12,195 bases of DNA from an uncultured Sphingobium sp. (GCA_913773715.1 CAJYHD010000187.1:1-12195); one strand, 5' to 3'. Positions 1-6,750 are shown, counted from the first letter of the stretch. Program-made: numbers and translations. The notes: generated by a model not told the origin, from the letters alone.

Positions 1-93
1 AACGGTCGCGCCCAAGAGCAAGCCGCTGCCAGACACTAGCCCCCACATGCCGGCAACGACGAACTCAGGGACGGTTGTGATAGGTGGTTCCAC
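1..93 (-). CDS. N-terminal fragment of a probable membrane protein (possibly ZIP-family metal transporter)
   Basis: Reading leftward from a GTG at 93, an open frame runs to the window edge and gives 31 residues beginning MEPPITTVPEFVVAG. The start is supported by a strong Shine-Dalgarno (GAAGGAGG on the minus strand, plus positions 102-109) 8 nt upstream. Residues 11-31 are hydrophobic and rich in Gly and small residues (FVVAGMWGLVSGSGLLLGATV), which looks like a first membrane helix. The arrangement of a short polar head followed by an A-G-x-W-G-L-x-x-G helix recalls the N-terminus of bacterial ZIP-type metal permeases, but 31 residues are too few to settle the family. It lies 90 bp downstream of msrA copy 1 on the same strand and may be the last gene of that unit. 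That a gene starts here is fairly secure; the product is a guess. Confidence 0.5.
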   Translation of the reverse strand, partial: MEPPITTVPEFVVAGMWGLVSGSGLLLGATV

Positions 94-101
94 CGTCGCA
101 G

Positions 102-109
102 CCTCCTTC
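102..109 (-). promoter_or_regulatory. Strong ribosome binding site deciding the left-edge start
   Basis: The minus strand reads GAAGGAGG, a near-perfect anti-16S match, 8 nt before the GTG at 93. It is the main reason for calling a gene at the left edge rather than a chance open frame. Confidence 0.6.
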
Positions 110-183
110 AACAAACATCGACTTGCCAGCGGCGCGTTCAATGGCGCTGTGATGTGCCAGCAGGTCGTGGCTTGGTCGCATCA

Positions 184-714
184 TCAGCGCGATCGGTCGA
201 GGCGCCACGTGGGACGCGCGAAGTGGCAGCTATACCCCCTCGGATGTCGAGCCAGGTAGTTCTGGTGCTCCGGCTCTGCCTCCCAGAATGGCTCCTCGGG
301 ATTGATCTCGGATAAGACCGGCCCCGGCCATCGACCCGATGCCTCGATATCCTCGATCGTTGCCAAGGCGACCTCCATCTGACGCTTGTCGGTATAGAAG
401 ATGGCGGATCGGTAGCTTGGCCCGATGTCACTGCCCTGTTGTTCGTACGTCGTCGGGTCGTGGATCTGAAAGAAGAGTTCCAGCAGAGAGCGATAGCTCA
501 GAACGGCGGGGTCGAAGACCACCTCCACCGCCTCTGCGTGGCCATGATGATCATCGTAGGTAGGGTCTGCCGTTTCACCGCCGATGTACCCGACGCGTGT
601 CGAGACGACCCCCCGCTTTTGTCGCAGCAAGTCTTCCATGCCCCAGAAGCATCCGCCGGCGAGTATCGCTCGCTCTGTCCGATTTTCTTCGCTTTCGACA
701 GACGGGTCGCTCAC
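184..714 (-). CDS. msrA: Peptide-methionine (S)-S-oxide reductase MsrA, copy 1
   Basis: This 176-residue protein reduces the S-epimer of methionine sulfoxide, free or in proteins, in the cytosol (no signal peptide). The signature GCFWG carries the catalytic Cys22. Conserved family blocks follow in order: VGYIGG (41-46), GHAEAVEV (58-65), FFQIHDPTT (81-89), YRSAIFY (101-107) and [12 protein letters not shown]. The C-terminal GYSCHF places a second cysteine, Cys163, where short bacterial MsrAs keep the resolving cysteine. The start is a GTG at 714 with GGGAGG five bases upstream. It lies 37 bp behind the hydrolase-OsmC gene on the same strand, so the two are probably cotranscribed. A second, clearly diverged msrA lies at 3747-4286. 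Family assignment is certain; the division of labour between the copies is unknown. Confidence 0.96.
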   Translation of the reverse strand: MSDPSVESEENRTERAILAGGCFWGMEDLLRQKRGVVSTRVGYIGGETADPTYDDHHGHAEAVEVVFDPAVLSYRSLLELFFQIHDPTTYEQQGSDIGPSYRSAIFYTDKRQMEVALATIEDIEASGRWPGPVLSEINPEEPFWEAEPEHQNYLARHPRGYSCHFARPTWRLDRSR

Positions 715-751
715 AGATTCCTCCCTTTTGGGTCGGCTCGGATCCTGTTGT

Positions 752-1981
752 TCATGCCGCCGGTTCGGGGCTTCGCCTGGTCAAGGGTGCGTCGACGAGG
801 TCAGTCTGAACATCTGACCCACGGATCAGCGTTAGATCGACGGGACAGCGGTCGGCGATCTCGAGAATACGCGCGCGTTGCTCCTCATCCAGAGGGCCTT
901 CGAGGACAATCGTCCGAGTGAACCGGTCTGGGGGCATCATGTCCGCCACCTTCTTGTGCTCGACCGTGGTGCTCGCTCGTTCAAGCGGAAAGCCTTTTCG
1001 GTTTGCATAGAGGCGCATCGTCATCACCGTGCAGGCAGCGAGGCCGGCGGAGACTAGCTCATATGGCGAAAGACCGCTTCCCAGTCCGCCGACCGATGTC
1101 GGCTCGTCCGAGTAGATCGAATGCTTGCCACTGCGGACCTTGAGCTGGAACTTGCCCGCCAGCGTCTCGATGGCCTCGACTCCATCGGCAACCTCAACCT
1201 GCGGAAGATCGGCCACAAGGGGTGGCAGGTAGCGATTGGCCCACGTGGCGACCATGGCGGATGCAAAGTTCGCGTCGGCGGCATCTGCAAGAAGGTGATC
1301 GGCCGCATCGAGCGATACGAAGCTTTTCGGGTGCCGAGCAGCGACGAAGATGCGTGACGCATGCTCGACCCCAACCACCTGATCGAGAGGGGAGTGCAAG
1401 ACGAGTAAGGGACGACGGAGCGCAGCGACCGCCTTTTCTACATCCACCTGTTCGACGGCGTCGACAAAGCTGCGTCGGATGAGGAAAGGCCGGCCGGCAA
1501 TGTCGACCGATGCCTCGCCTTCGCGTCTGATCGTGTCGAGATCGCTGGCGTCGAAGACCTTGAGGATGTGCTCGAGTTCCGACGGCGCGCCGATGGTAGC
1601 CACGGCGACGATGTCCGGCAGATCGGTCGCAGCCACTAGAGCAGCGGTTCCACCTAGGCTATGTCCGATAAGAAGGGTGGGCGTCATCCCCGCGGCCGTC
1701 ATCGCCCTTGCGGCTGACTTGAGATCCGTCACGTCCGCGGCGAAATCCACTGCCTCGCCTTCGGCGCCGCTGACCCCAGTGCCGGCAAAGTCAAATCGCA
1801 GGACGCCGATCCCTGCCCGCGACAGCGCGCGGGAGATGTGGACAGCCGCTCGGCTGTCCTTCCCGCACGTGAAGCAATGAGCGAAGATCGCCCATCCGCG
1901 AGGGGTGCCTTCCGGAGACTCTAGGAGCCCGCTAAGAAGCTTGCCCTCTCCGTTCTCGAACGTGAACTTCGCTGCAGGCAC
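752..1981 (-). CDS. Bifunctional alpha/beta hydrolase / OsmC-family peroxidase
   Basis: Two domains are fused in 409 residues (numbered from the GTG at 1981). The first, about 1-255, is an alpha/beta hydrolase: [10 protein letters not shown] near 34-43, nucleophile elbow GHSLGG (Ser108), acid candidate Asp200 in [10 protein letters not shown], and His229 in DAADHLL. The second, about 265-395, is OsmC-like, with the two expected redox cysteines: Cys317 in [11 protein letters not shown] and Cys379 in DRCPVDL. OsmC/Ohr proteins reduce organic peroxides or hydroperoxides through this pair; the hydrolase substrate is unknown. The start is GTG with GAGAGG 7 nt upstream and fits the family length. 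An ATG at 2122 would add 47 charged residues that look unlike the family and has GGAG only 3 nt away. It heads a minus-strand unit with msrA copy 1 and is divergent from the lysR gene across twin palindromes. Confidence 0.9.
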   Translation of the reverse strand: MPAAKFTFENGEGKLLSGLLESPEGTPRGWAIFAHCFTCGKDSRAAVHISRALSRAGIGVLRFDFAGTGVSGAEGEAVDFAADVTDLKSAARAMTAAGMTPTLLIGHSLGGTAALVAATDLPDIVAVATIGAPSELEHILKVFDASDLDTIRREGEASVDIAGRPFLIRRSFVDAVEQVDVEKAVAALRRPLLVLHSPLDQVVGVEHASRIFVAARHPKSFVSLDAADHLLADAADANFASAMVATWANRYLPPLVADLPQVEVADGVEAIETLAGKFQLKVRSGKHSIYSDEPTSVGGLGSGLSPYELVSAGLAACTVMTMRLYANRKGFPLERASTTVEHKKVADMMPPDRFTRTIVLEGPLDEEQRARILEIADRCPVDLTLIRGSDVQTDLVDAPLTRRSPEPAA

Positions 1982-1988
1982 GTCGACA

Positions 1989-1994
1989 CCTCTC
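1989..1994 (-). promoter_or_regulatory. Ribosome binding site favouring the GTG start at 1981
   Basis: The minus strand reads GAGAGG, 7 nt before the GTG at 1981. This is better spaced than the site before the alternative ATG at 2122. If the transcript begins at the palindromic promoter region near 2150, this choice implies a 5' leader of roughly 150-170 nt. Confidence 0.45.
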
Positions 1995-2152
1995 AGAATA
2001 TATGAGCGCGCCGTTCCAACGCGGAGCTGCGCATTCCTCAGCCAGTCGCCGATCTCCCCCACCCGCGAGCCGGGGCGAGCATCGCCTCGCGCTTTACCGT
2101 CACGCCGGGCAGCACCTTGCATCGGCTCCAGTCACGGCAGACTCAGTCCTTT

Positions 2153-2171
2153 TATATGCGCCGCGCATATA
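2153..2171. promoter_or_regulatory. Palindromic operator candidate 1
   Basis: TATATGCGCCGCGCATATA is a perfect inverted repeat with 9-bp arms around a single central C at 2162. It lies between the divergent hydrolase-OsmC and lysR genes. Its right end overlaps the -35 hexamer of the plus-strand promoter candidate, and its left end contains TATAAA on the minus strand, a possible -10 for the hydrolase gene. Such symmetry indicates a dimeric DNA-binding protein. It is not the classic LysR T-N11-A box: the positions 6 bp either side of the centre are A and T rather than T and A. A MarR- or TetR-type repressor encoded elsewhere therefore remains possible. Confidence 0.65.
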
Positions 2172-2198
2172 GACAACCCCTAACCGGCAAACTATATG
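2170..2198 (+). promoter_or_regulatory. Sigma-70-like promoter candidate for the lysR gene
   Basis: TAGACA (2170-2175), a 17-bp spacer and TATATG (2193-2198) match the housekeeping consensus reasonably well and would start transcription near 2205, about 70 nt before the lysR ATG. Both hexamers are embedded in the two palindromes, which fits autoregulation. No transcription data are available to me. Confidence 0.45.
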
Positions 2199-2211
2199 CG
2201 TCGCGCATACT
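2193..2211. promoter_or_regulatory. Palindromic operator candidate 2
   Basis: TATATGCGTCGCGCATACT shares TATATGCG-N-CGCGCATA with palindrome 1. Its symmetry is less complete: TATGCG and CGCATA pair around TCG. Its centre (2202) is exactly 40 bp from that of palindrome 1 (2162), close to four helical turns, so two dimers would sit on nearly the same face of the DNA. It covers the -10 hexamer of the plus-strand promoter candidate, so a bound protein would block lysR transcription. Confidence 0.6.
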
Positions 2212-2276
2212 TCTCCGCCGGTCTGTGAAGACGGGTCTACGAGACAGTGTGCGGCAGACACATGGGCCGAGGGGTG

Positions 2277-3152
2277 ATGGAACTCAATCAGGTCAGCTAT
2301 TTCATAAACTTGGCTGAGACGCTGAACTTCACCGAGGCGGCTCGGTTGAGTGGCGTGTCGCAGCCCAGCCTCACGCGTGCGATCCGTCGCCTTGAGGAGG
2401 AGCTCGGCGGGGCGCTGATCTATCGGGACGGTAAGAACAGCCGTCTCACCGGCCTCGGCCAGGATGTCGAAGCAGAGTTCCGTCGAATGCTCCTGGCGTT
2501 GAGGAGCGTGCGCGATCACTCTGAGAACTGGACGATGGGGCGCCACCGTGTGCTGGACATCGCTGTCGCGCCGACTGTCGGACCGAAAGGGTTTGCAGCC
2601 TTTCTCGAGGATGCCCTGGACGAAGTCCCGTCCATCGAGATCAGACTGCATTCACTCCAGTCGGGCGAAGACTCGTCGGAAGTTCTATCCGGCAAGTATC
2701 ACGCTTGTATCCTTCCGCGGGAAGTTCGCCCGGATCGGAAGCTCGATGTCCGACCGCTCTTCCAAGAGCGCTTCGTACTCGCCTGCGCAGCGAAGCACCC
2801 TTTGGCGGCGGCAGCCGTTGTTCGGGGTGAAGACCTAGCGAATTTCCCCTTGGTCGATCGGCTCAACTGTGAGTTTCGCGACCAGATACAAGAGCACTTT
2901 GCCCGTCGCGACATGGTGATTCGCCCGCGCTTGCGTTCAGACCGGGAAGACTGGGTCCACCGCATCGTTGCCGAGGGTCGCGCGGTATGCATCGTCCCAG
3001 AGCGTTCAGCCGCAGAGACTGGTCTTGTTACGCGGCCGATTGATGGTTTCACCTTGGAGAGGGAGGTGGTCATCGTGACGGTTTCCGGATCGACCGCTCC
3101 GGTCGAGATCCGGAAAGTCGCGCAGCTTGCGGCGCGATACGAGTGGAGGTGA
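2277..3152 (+). CDS. LysR-family transcriptional regulator
   Basis: This 291-residue protein has the normal LysR length. Residues 1-60 form the winged helix-turn-helix: MELNQVSYFINLAE, then NFTEAARLSGVSQPSLTRAIRRLEEELG, then the wing around LTGLG. Residues 90-290 form the effector-binding domain with the usual FVLACAAKHPLA segment. Four cysteines (144, 170, 198, 238) lie in the effector domain, so redox sensing of the OxyR kind is possible, though nothing proves it. The ATG at 2277 is chosen because LysR proteins normally begin directly at this helix; GAGG lies 4-5 nt upstream. An ATG at 2262 and a GTG at 2274 are in frame. It is divergent from hydrolase-OsmC/msrA and upstream of msrB on its own strand. 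Its likely targets are both of these, by position. Confidence 0.93.
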   Translation: MELNQVSYFINLAETLNFTEAARLSGVSQPSLTRAIRRLEEELGGALIYRDGKNSRLTGLGQDVEAEFRRMLLALRSVRDHSENWTMGRHRVLDIAVAPTVGPKGFAAFLEDALDEVPSIEIRLHSLQSGEDSSEVLSGKYHACILPREVRPDRKLDVRPLFQERFVLACAAKHPLAAAAVVRGEDLANFPLVDRLNCEFRDQIQEHFARRDMVIRPRLRSDREDWVHRIVAEGRAVCIVPERSAAETGLVTRPIDGFTLEREVVIVTVSGSTAPVEIRKVAQLAARYEWR

Positions 3153-3200
3153 GCGCAACGGGCCGAGCGTCGCGGCTATGGAAACTATGCCTACGGCGTA

Positions 3201-3230
3201 TTGGATAAGTACGTGTGCGACTGCGATAGT
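3201..3230 (+). promoter_or_regulatory. Weak promoter candidate for msrB-msrA
   Basis: TTGGAT (3201-3206) and GATAGT (3225-3230) are separated by 18 bp. The -10 matches consensus at four of six positions and the -35 at three. The -10 lies inside the inverted repeat at 3218-3232. It is the best candidate I see between lysR and msrB, but it is weak. Confidence 0.25.
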
Positions 3231-3259
3231 CGACTTGATGACACATCAGTCATGCTGAT
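3218..3259. repeat. Two short inverted repeats upstream of msrB
   Basis: CGACT-GCGAT-AGTCG (3218-3232) and ATCAG-TCATG-CTGAT (3245-3259) each have perfect 5-bp arms around a 5-bp centre, with centres 27 bp apart. They are unrelated in sequence to the twin palindromes upstream of lysR. They could be operator half-sites or weak RNA hairpins; arms this short also arise by chance. Confidence 0.35.
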
Positions 3260-3298
3260 CGTGGTGCGCCTAGAGTCTCTCTTAGCATTGGAGGTCTA

Positions 3299-3745
3299 AT
3301 GATGAAGTTCGAGAAGACACAGGCTGCGATCGACCGCCTGACCCCTGAGCAGCGTCGCATCACCCAGGAGCACGGTACGGAAAGGCCGTTCACGGGTGAA
3401 TACAACGACAACAAGGAGCCAGGGATCTACGTCGACATCGTGTCGGGTGAACCGCTGTTCGCTTCCACCGACAAGTTCGATTCACGGTCCGGCTGGCCTA
3501 GCTTTACTAAGCCGATCGTCCCGGCGCATGTCAACGAAGTGCGGGACAGCTCCCATGGGATGACGAGGACCGAGGTCAGGTCGGTGCATGGCGACAGCCA
3601 TCTCGGCCACGTTTTCCCCGATGGCCCCGCCGACCAGGGCGGGCTGCGCTACTGCATCAACTCAGCGGCGCTTCGCTTCGTGCCCCGCGATGAAATGGAA
3701 GCCGAAGGCTACGGTGAATATCTCGACCAGGTTGAGGAGGCATAA
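3299..3745 (+). CDS. msrB: Peptide-methionine (R)-S-oxide reductase MsrB, one-cysteine type
   Basis: The enzyme reduces the R-epimer of methionine sulfoxide and complements the MsrA encoded immediately downstream. In 148 residues, family blocks appear in order: TERPFTGEY (27-35), [13 protein letters not shown] (42-54), GWPSFTKP (65-72), [18 protein letters not shown] (93-110) and [13 protein letters not shown] (115-127). The catalytic cysteine is Cys119, and His101 and His104 are in place. The zinc-binding CXXC pairs seen in many MsrBs are absent. Ser64 sits where two-cysteine MsrBs carry the resolving cysteine, and Cys119 is the only cysteine in the protein. GGAGG at 3290-3294 is 4 nt from the ATG at 3299 and 7 nt from the ATG at 3302, so translation may begin one codon later. 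It lies one base upstream of msrA. Confidence 0.96.
   Translation: MMKFEKTQAAIDRLTPEQRRITQEHGTERPFTGEYNDNKEPGIYVDIVSGEPLFASTDKFDSRSGWPSFTKPIVPAHVNEVRDSSHGMTRTEVRSVHGDSHLGHVFPDGPADQGGLRYCINSAALRFVPRDEMEAEGYGEYLDQVEEA
3734..3740 (+). promoter_or_regulatory. Ribosome binding site of msrA copy 2 inside the end of msrB
   Basis: GAGGAGG overlaps the last codons of msrB and lies 6 nt before the ATG at 3747. It settles the msrA start there rather than at the in-frame upstream codon at 3588, which would overlap most of msrB. Confidence 0.8.
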
Positions 3746-3746
3746 T

Positions 3747-4286
3747 ATGCATCAGCGCGCAGTTCTTGCAGGTGGCTGCTTCTGGGGAATGCAGGATCTG
3801 ATCCGCAAGCAGCCGGGCATCGTCACTACCCGCGTGGGCTATACCGGCGGCGACGTGCCCAACGCCACCTATCGCAATCACGGTACGCATGCCGAAGGGA
3901 TCGAGATCACCTTCGATCCCGAGGTGACGAGCTACCGGAACATCCTGGAATATTTTTTTCAGATCCACGATCCGACGACGAAGGATCGTCAAGGCAATGA
4001 CCGCGGGGTCTCCTACAGGTCAGGCATCTACTATGTCGACGAGGAGCAAAAGCGCATCGCCGAGGACACGATCGCCGACGTGGATGCATCGGGGCTCTGG
4101 AATGGCAAGGTCGTCACCGAGGTCGAGCCCGTCGGCGACTTCTGGGAAGCCGAGCCGGAGCATCAGGACTACCTCGAGAAGCGGCCGGGCGGTTACACGT
4201 GTCACTTCGCACGACCCGACTGGGTGCTTCCAAAGCGCCAGGATGCCGGCGGTGCGCACGGCGCGGCTACGGCACAGGTGGACTGA
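3747..4286 (+). CDS. msrA: Peptide-methionine (S)-S-oxide reductase MsrA, copy 2
   Basis: This 179-residue MsrA is encoded one base after the msrB stop codon, so the two epimer-specific reductases are made together. The catalytic Cys11 lies in [47 protein letters not shown] and [14 protein letters not shown] follow. Cys152 in GYTCHF is the likely resolving cysteine. There is no signal peptide. Compared with copy 1 (184-714), it lacks a ten-residue N-terminal lead and has a 20-residue tail rich in Gly and Ala. The core is conserved but clearly diverged, so this is not a recent duplication. The codons for the FFQ motif contain seven consecutive T at 3953-3959. Confidence 0.96.
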   Translation: MHQRAVLAGGCFWGMQDLIRKQPGIVTTRVGYTGGDVPNATYRNHGTHAEGIEITFDPEVTSYRNILEYFFQIHDPTTKDRQGNDRGVSYRSGIYYVDEEQKRIAEDTIADVDASGLWNGKVVTEVEPVGDFWEAEPEHQDYLEKRPGGYTCHFARPDWVLPKRQDAGGAHGAATAQVD

Positions 4287-4323
4287 TCGAGCGGGTCCAC
4301 GCTCCTTCATAGCATCAGCAGTT

Positions 4324-4364
4324 CCCTTCGTGGTCGCGTCGCCTTGCGATCTGGCCACGAAGGG
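4324..4364 (+). terminator. Long intergenic hairpin after msrA copy 2
   Basis: CCCTTCGTGG (4324-4333) and CCACGAAGGG (4355-4364) are perfect 10-bp complements around a 21-nt interior. TCGC (4334-4337) and GCGA (4346-4349) in that interior can extend the stem past a 5-nt bulge (4350-4354). No run of T follows, so it is not a classic intrinsic terminator. It could still limit read-through, protect the 3' end of the msrBA message or act as a processing site. It lies wholly within the 130-bp gap before the GST gene. Confidence 0.5.
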
Positions 4365-4373
4365 ATGATCGTT

Positions 4374-4401
4374 CTGACAGTCTGTTGGACCGGCTTATTT
4401 C
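4374..4401 (+). promoter_or_regulatory. Promoter candidate for the GST-corA unit
   Basis: CTGACA (4374-4379), a 16-bp spacer and TATTTC (4396-4401) form a possible sigma-70 promoter. The -35 is good (five of six) and the -10 poor (three of six). Transcription would begin near 4408, leaving a very short leader before the ATG at 4417, in line with the lack of a clear ribosome binding site there. Confidence 0.28.
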
Positions 4402-4416
4402 GAGAATTGCAGCCGA

Positions 4417-5121
4417 ATGCCAGATCTCTCCTCATTCCCGATCGCGCAGCGGTGGCCAGCAGCGCATCCTGATCGCCTGCAGCTTTATGCGGCACCGACG
4501 CCCAACGGCGTCAAGGTTTCGATCATGCTTGAAGAGATCGGTTTGGCATACGAGCCGCACTTTGTAGACATCTCAAAGAACGAGTCGAAGGACCCCGCGT
4601 TCGTTTCGCTCAATCCGAACGGCCGCATCCCGGCTATCATCGACCCCCATGGGCCAAGCGGCGTGCCGATTGGCGTGTGGGAGTCAGGAGCGATCCTCGT
4701 CTACCTGGCGGAGAAGAGCGGAAAACTCATGCCGGCCGCGCCTGAAAGGCGGTATGACACGCTCGCCTGGGTTTTTTTCCAGGTGTCTGCAGTCGGACCG
4801 ATGTTCTGTCAGTTGGGCTTCTTCCTGCGCTGGGGCGGCAAGAACTTTGAGGACCGGCGTCCTCTGCAGCGCTTCGCGGACGAGTCCAAACGCCTACTCG
4901 GCGTGCTGGATCGACAGCTGGAAGGGCGTGACTGGATCGTTGACGAGTACTCTATTGCCGATGTGGCAACACTCGGCTGGGTGAACGCACTCGTCACCTC
5001 ATACAATGCCGGCGGACTGCTAGAGTACGAGACCTTCTCCAACATATCTGCTTGGCTTAAGCGCGGGCTAGCGCGGCCGGCGGTACAACGCGGCCTTCTC
5101 GTCCCGGAGAGACCCGCATGA
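4417..5121 (+). CDS. Nu-class-like glutathione S-transferase (YfcG/YghU type disulfide-bond reductase)
   Basis: This 234-residue cytosolic protein has a thioredoxin-fold N-terminal half (about 20-105) and a helical C-terminal half. LYAAPTPNGVKVSIMLEE carries Thr28 and Asn30, equivalent to the TPNG residues that bind glutathione in E. coli YfcG/YghU. The cis-proline follows in GRIPAI (Pro72), and the glutathione-binding Glu89-Ser90 in WESGAILVYLAE. Like YfcG, it has no active-site cysteine; the single cysteine, Cys131, is in the helical half. Family members reduce disulfides using two glutathiones, and some reduce peroxides. The start matches the usual family head (MPDLSSFPIAQRWPAAHPDR). Its stop overlaps the corA start by four bases. 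Seven consecutive T lie at 4772-4778. Confidence 0.88.
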   Translation: MPDLSSFPIAQRWPAAHPDRLQLYAAPTPNGVKVSIMLEEIGLAYEPHFVDISKNESKDPAFVSLNPNGRIPAIIDPHGPSGVPIGVWESGAILVYLAEKSGKLMPAAPERRYDTLAWVFFQVSAVGPMFCQLGFFLRWGGKNFEDRRPLQRFADESKRLLGVLDRQLEGRDWIVDEYSIADVATLGWVNALVTSYNAGGLLEYETFSNISAWLKRGLARPAVQRGLLVPERPA

Positions 5122-6086
5122 CCGTCATCGCAAGCTATTACTATAACGAGGGGAAGCGCGTAAAAGAGGTCGCGATCGATGAGCGTGTGGCCCATGACAA
5201 CAGCCGCTCGGGCTTTTGTTGGATCGGGCTGAGTGAGCCGACAGCGGGAGAGCTTCGCTCGTTACAGGAATGCTACGGCCTCCACCCCCTCGCCGTCGAC
5301 AACGCGATGCACCCGCAATGTCCTCCGAAGCTCGAGGTCTATAACGACGAACTCTATGTCGTTGCCAATACGGCTGAGCTGGACGGAGACCGGATACGCT
5401 ACGGCAAGACAGCGATCTTCACCGGTCACAACCACCTCATTACGGTCCGGCACGGTACGCCTGGCGCGTTGGGAAATCTTCGCGAGCAGCTTGAAGCGTC
5501 ACCAGCGCAATTTGGCAAAGGCGTCGACTACGTCCTGCACGCGATCCTGCATCGGATCGTCGATCAGTACCTGCCGATCTTCGAGATGATCGAGGACGAT
5601 GTTCTAGCTATGGAACGTCGATCACTCGACGACTTTCTCGGCCGTGAAGAAGTCGCTCGTATTTTCGGCCTGAGGTGTGAGCTGACGAGGTTCCAGCGCA
5701 TGTTGGGAGCGATGGCCGAGCTTGTGCGCAAGCTCGTGCGGGGACACTTCCCCTGCATAAGTGCCGAGGTTCGACCGTATTTCAACGATGTCGCAGACCA
5801 CGTTTCGCGTGTGCAGGCAATGGTAGATGGCCTCCTGCAGGTTCTATCCACCGTCTTCGAATTCAGCAGCCTCCTGGAGGCGCAACGGATCGGGGTCATC
5901 ACCCGGCAACTCGCCGCCTGGGCAGCGATCCTCGCCGTCCCCACGGCGATCGCCGGCATCTATGGCATGAACTTCAAACACATGCCGGAACTCGACACGG
6001 CCTATGGCTACTTCGTCGTGCTCGGAGTCATGACGTTGATCTGCCTCCTCCTCTTCATGCGCTTCAAGCAAGTGAAATGGCTTTGA
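5118..6086 (+). CDS. corA: CorA-family divalent metal channel (Mg2+/Co2+/Ni2+)
   Basis: The 322-residue protein has the family architecture: a large cytosolic N-terminal part (about 1-255), a long helix around 215-255, and two C-terminal membrane helices. The first ends in the diagnostic YGMNFKHMPEL loop (GMN at 283-285), which forms the ion-selectivity mouth. The second is YFVVLGVMTLICLLLFM, followed by a short basic tail (RFKQVKWL). CorA pentamers carry Mg2+ inward, with Co2+ and Ni2+ as alternatives. The ATG overlaps the GST stop codon (ATGA), and GGAGAG at 5106-5111 is 6 nt upstream, so the two genes are translationally coupled. Why a metal channel is coupled to a glutathione enzyme is not obvious; metal supply under oxidant stress is one possibility. 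Confidence 0.94.
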   Translation: MTVIASYYYNEGKRVKEVAIDERVAHDNSRSGFCWIGLSEPTAGELRSLQECYGLHPLAVDNAMHPQCPPKLEVYNDELYVVANTAELDGDRIRYGKTAIFTGHNHLITVRHGTPGALGNLREQLEASPAQFGKGVDYVLHAILHRIVDQYLPIFEMIEDDVLAMERRSLDDFLGREEVARIFGLRCELTRFQRMLGAMAELVRKLVRGHFPCISAEVRPYFNDVADHVSRVQAMVDGLLQVLSTVFEFSSLLEAQRIGVITRQLAAWAAILAVPTAIAGIYGMNFKHMPELDTAYGYFVVLGVMTLICLLLFMRFKQVKWL

Positions 6087-6174
6087 GTATGGCGTCTGGC
6101 GCCTCACGCGAGCGCGGCCACTGCGCAGACCCAGCTGAGGCCGCTCGGATTTGACGAGAAAGAGAGTTGCATCC

Positions 6175-6747
6175 ATGACAAGCCAAGTGACAGACGTCCT
6201 AAAGGCCGTGCAGGCCTTCGTCGCGAAGGGCTATGACCGCGAATATCGTGTGAAAGACGGGAGCCTGTTCGATCTAGAGCTAGGATCGACGCTAGATGCC
6301 TGCGCTGTTCAGGTGGATGCCGCTTTGCGCCTGGAAAGTGGCGACGATGCGGAAGACGCCTCGAACATCTACGCGATCACCGATCCCCTAACCCAACACA
6401 AAGGGTTGCTGATCGATGCTTTCGATATCTTCGACGAGACATGTCACCGTGATGTCGCCGAACGTCTGCTCGAGCGCCGCGAGACAATGCCGGCAGGTGA
6501 TGAAAAAGTTCCGAGCAAGCACGGCCTGCGTAAGGTCTACAAAGCCGAGTTCGACAGCGATCCCGAGCGTTACGTCCTGCGCGAAAGCTTTCCGGACTTC
6601 CCGGCCTGTCCGTTTGGCGGGGAATTCAGTATCCTCGGCTTCGACACAGCAGAACAAACCTACGTCTGGCTGGTTACGAGCATCATTCGCGACCCGCGGC
6701 TTATCCGCATCCCTTATCAGGGCGAAGACGTCATTACCGACGAATAG
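6175..6747 (+). CDS. Conserved hypothetical two-part protein
   Basis: I do not recognise a characterised function. The 190-residue product is acidic and has no membrane helix or signal peptide. Residues 5-100 (VLKAVQAFVAKGYDREYRV, then NIYAITDP and KGLLIDAFDIFDE) resemble small bacterial proteins of about 100 residues that databases often mislabel as phosphoribosylpyrophosphate synthetase; this is from memory. Residues 105-190 look like a separate segment with a conserved-looking core PACPFGGEFSILGFDTAEQTYVWLVTSI. Cysteines are at 43, 90 and 145. The ATG at 6175 is chosen over an in-frame TTG at 6151 because an AG-rich stretch (6155-6166) precedes it. It lies between corA and the Gre-like gene, all on the plus strand. 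Confidence 0.7.
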   Translation: MTSQVTDVLKAVQAFVAKGYDREYRVKDGSLFDLELGSTLDACAVQVDAALRLESGDDAEDASNIYAITDPLTQHKGLLIDAFDIFDETCHRDVAERLLERRETMPAGDEKVPSKHGLRKVYKAEFDSDPERYVLRESFPDFPACPFGGEFSILGFDTAEQTYVWLVTSIIRDPRLIRIPYQGEDVITDE

Positions 6748-6750
6748 CAC

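Noticed and set aside
2100..2651. 183-codon minus-strand open frame opposite the lysR gene
   Set aside because: It is the antisense of the lysR gene and of the promoter palindromes, has no recognisable domain, and such frames are common in GC-rich DNA.
3588..3746. Longer N-terminus for msrA copy 2 starting at 3588
   Set aside because: It would overlap msrB by over 150 bp and add an Arg/Pro-rich lead absent from MsrA proteins; GAGGAGG sits precisely before the ATG at 3747.
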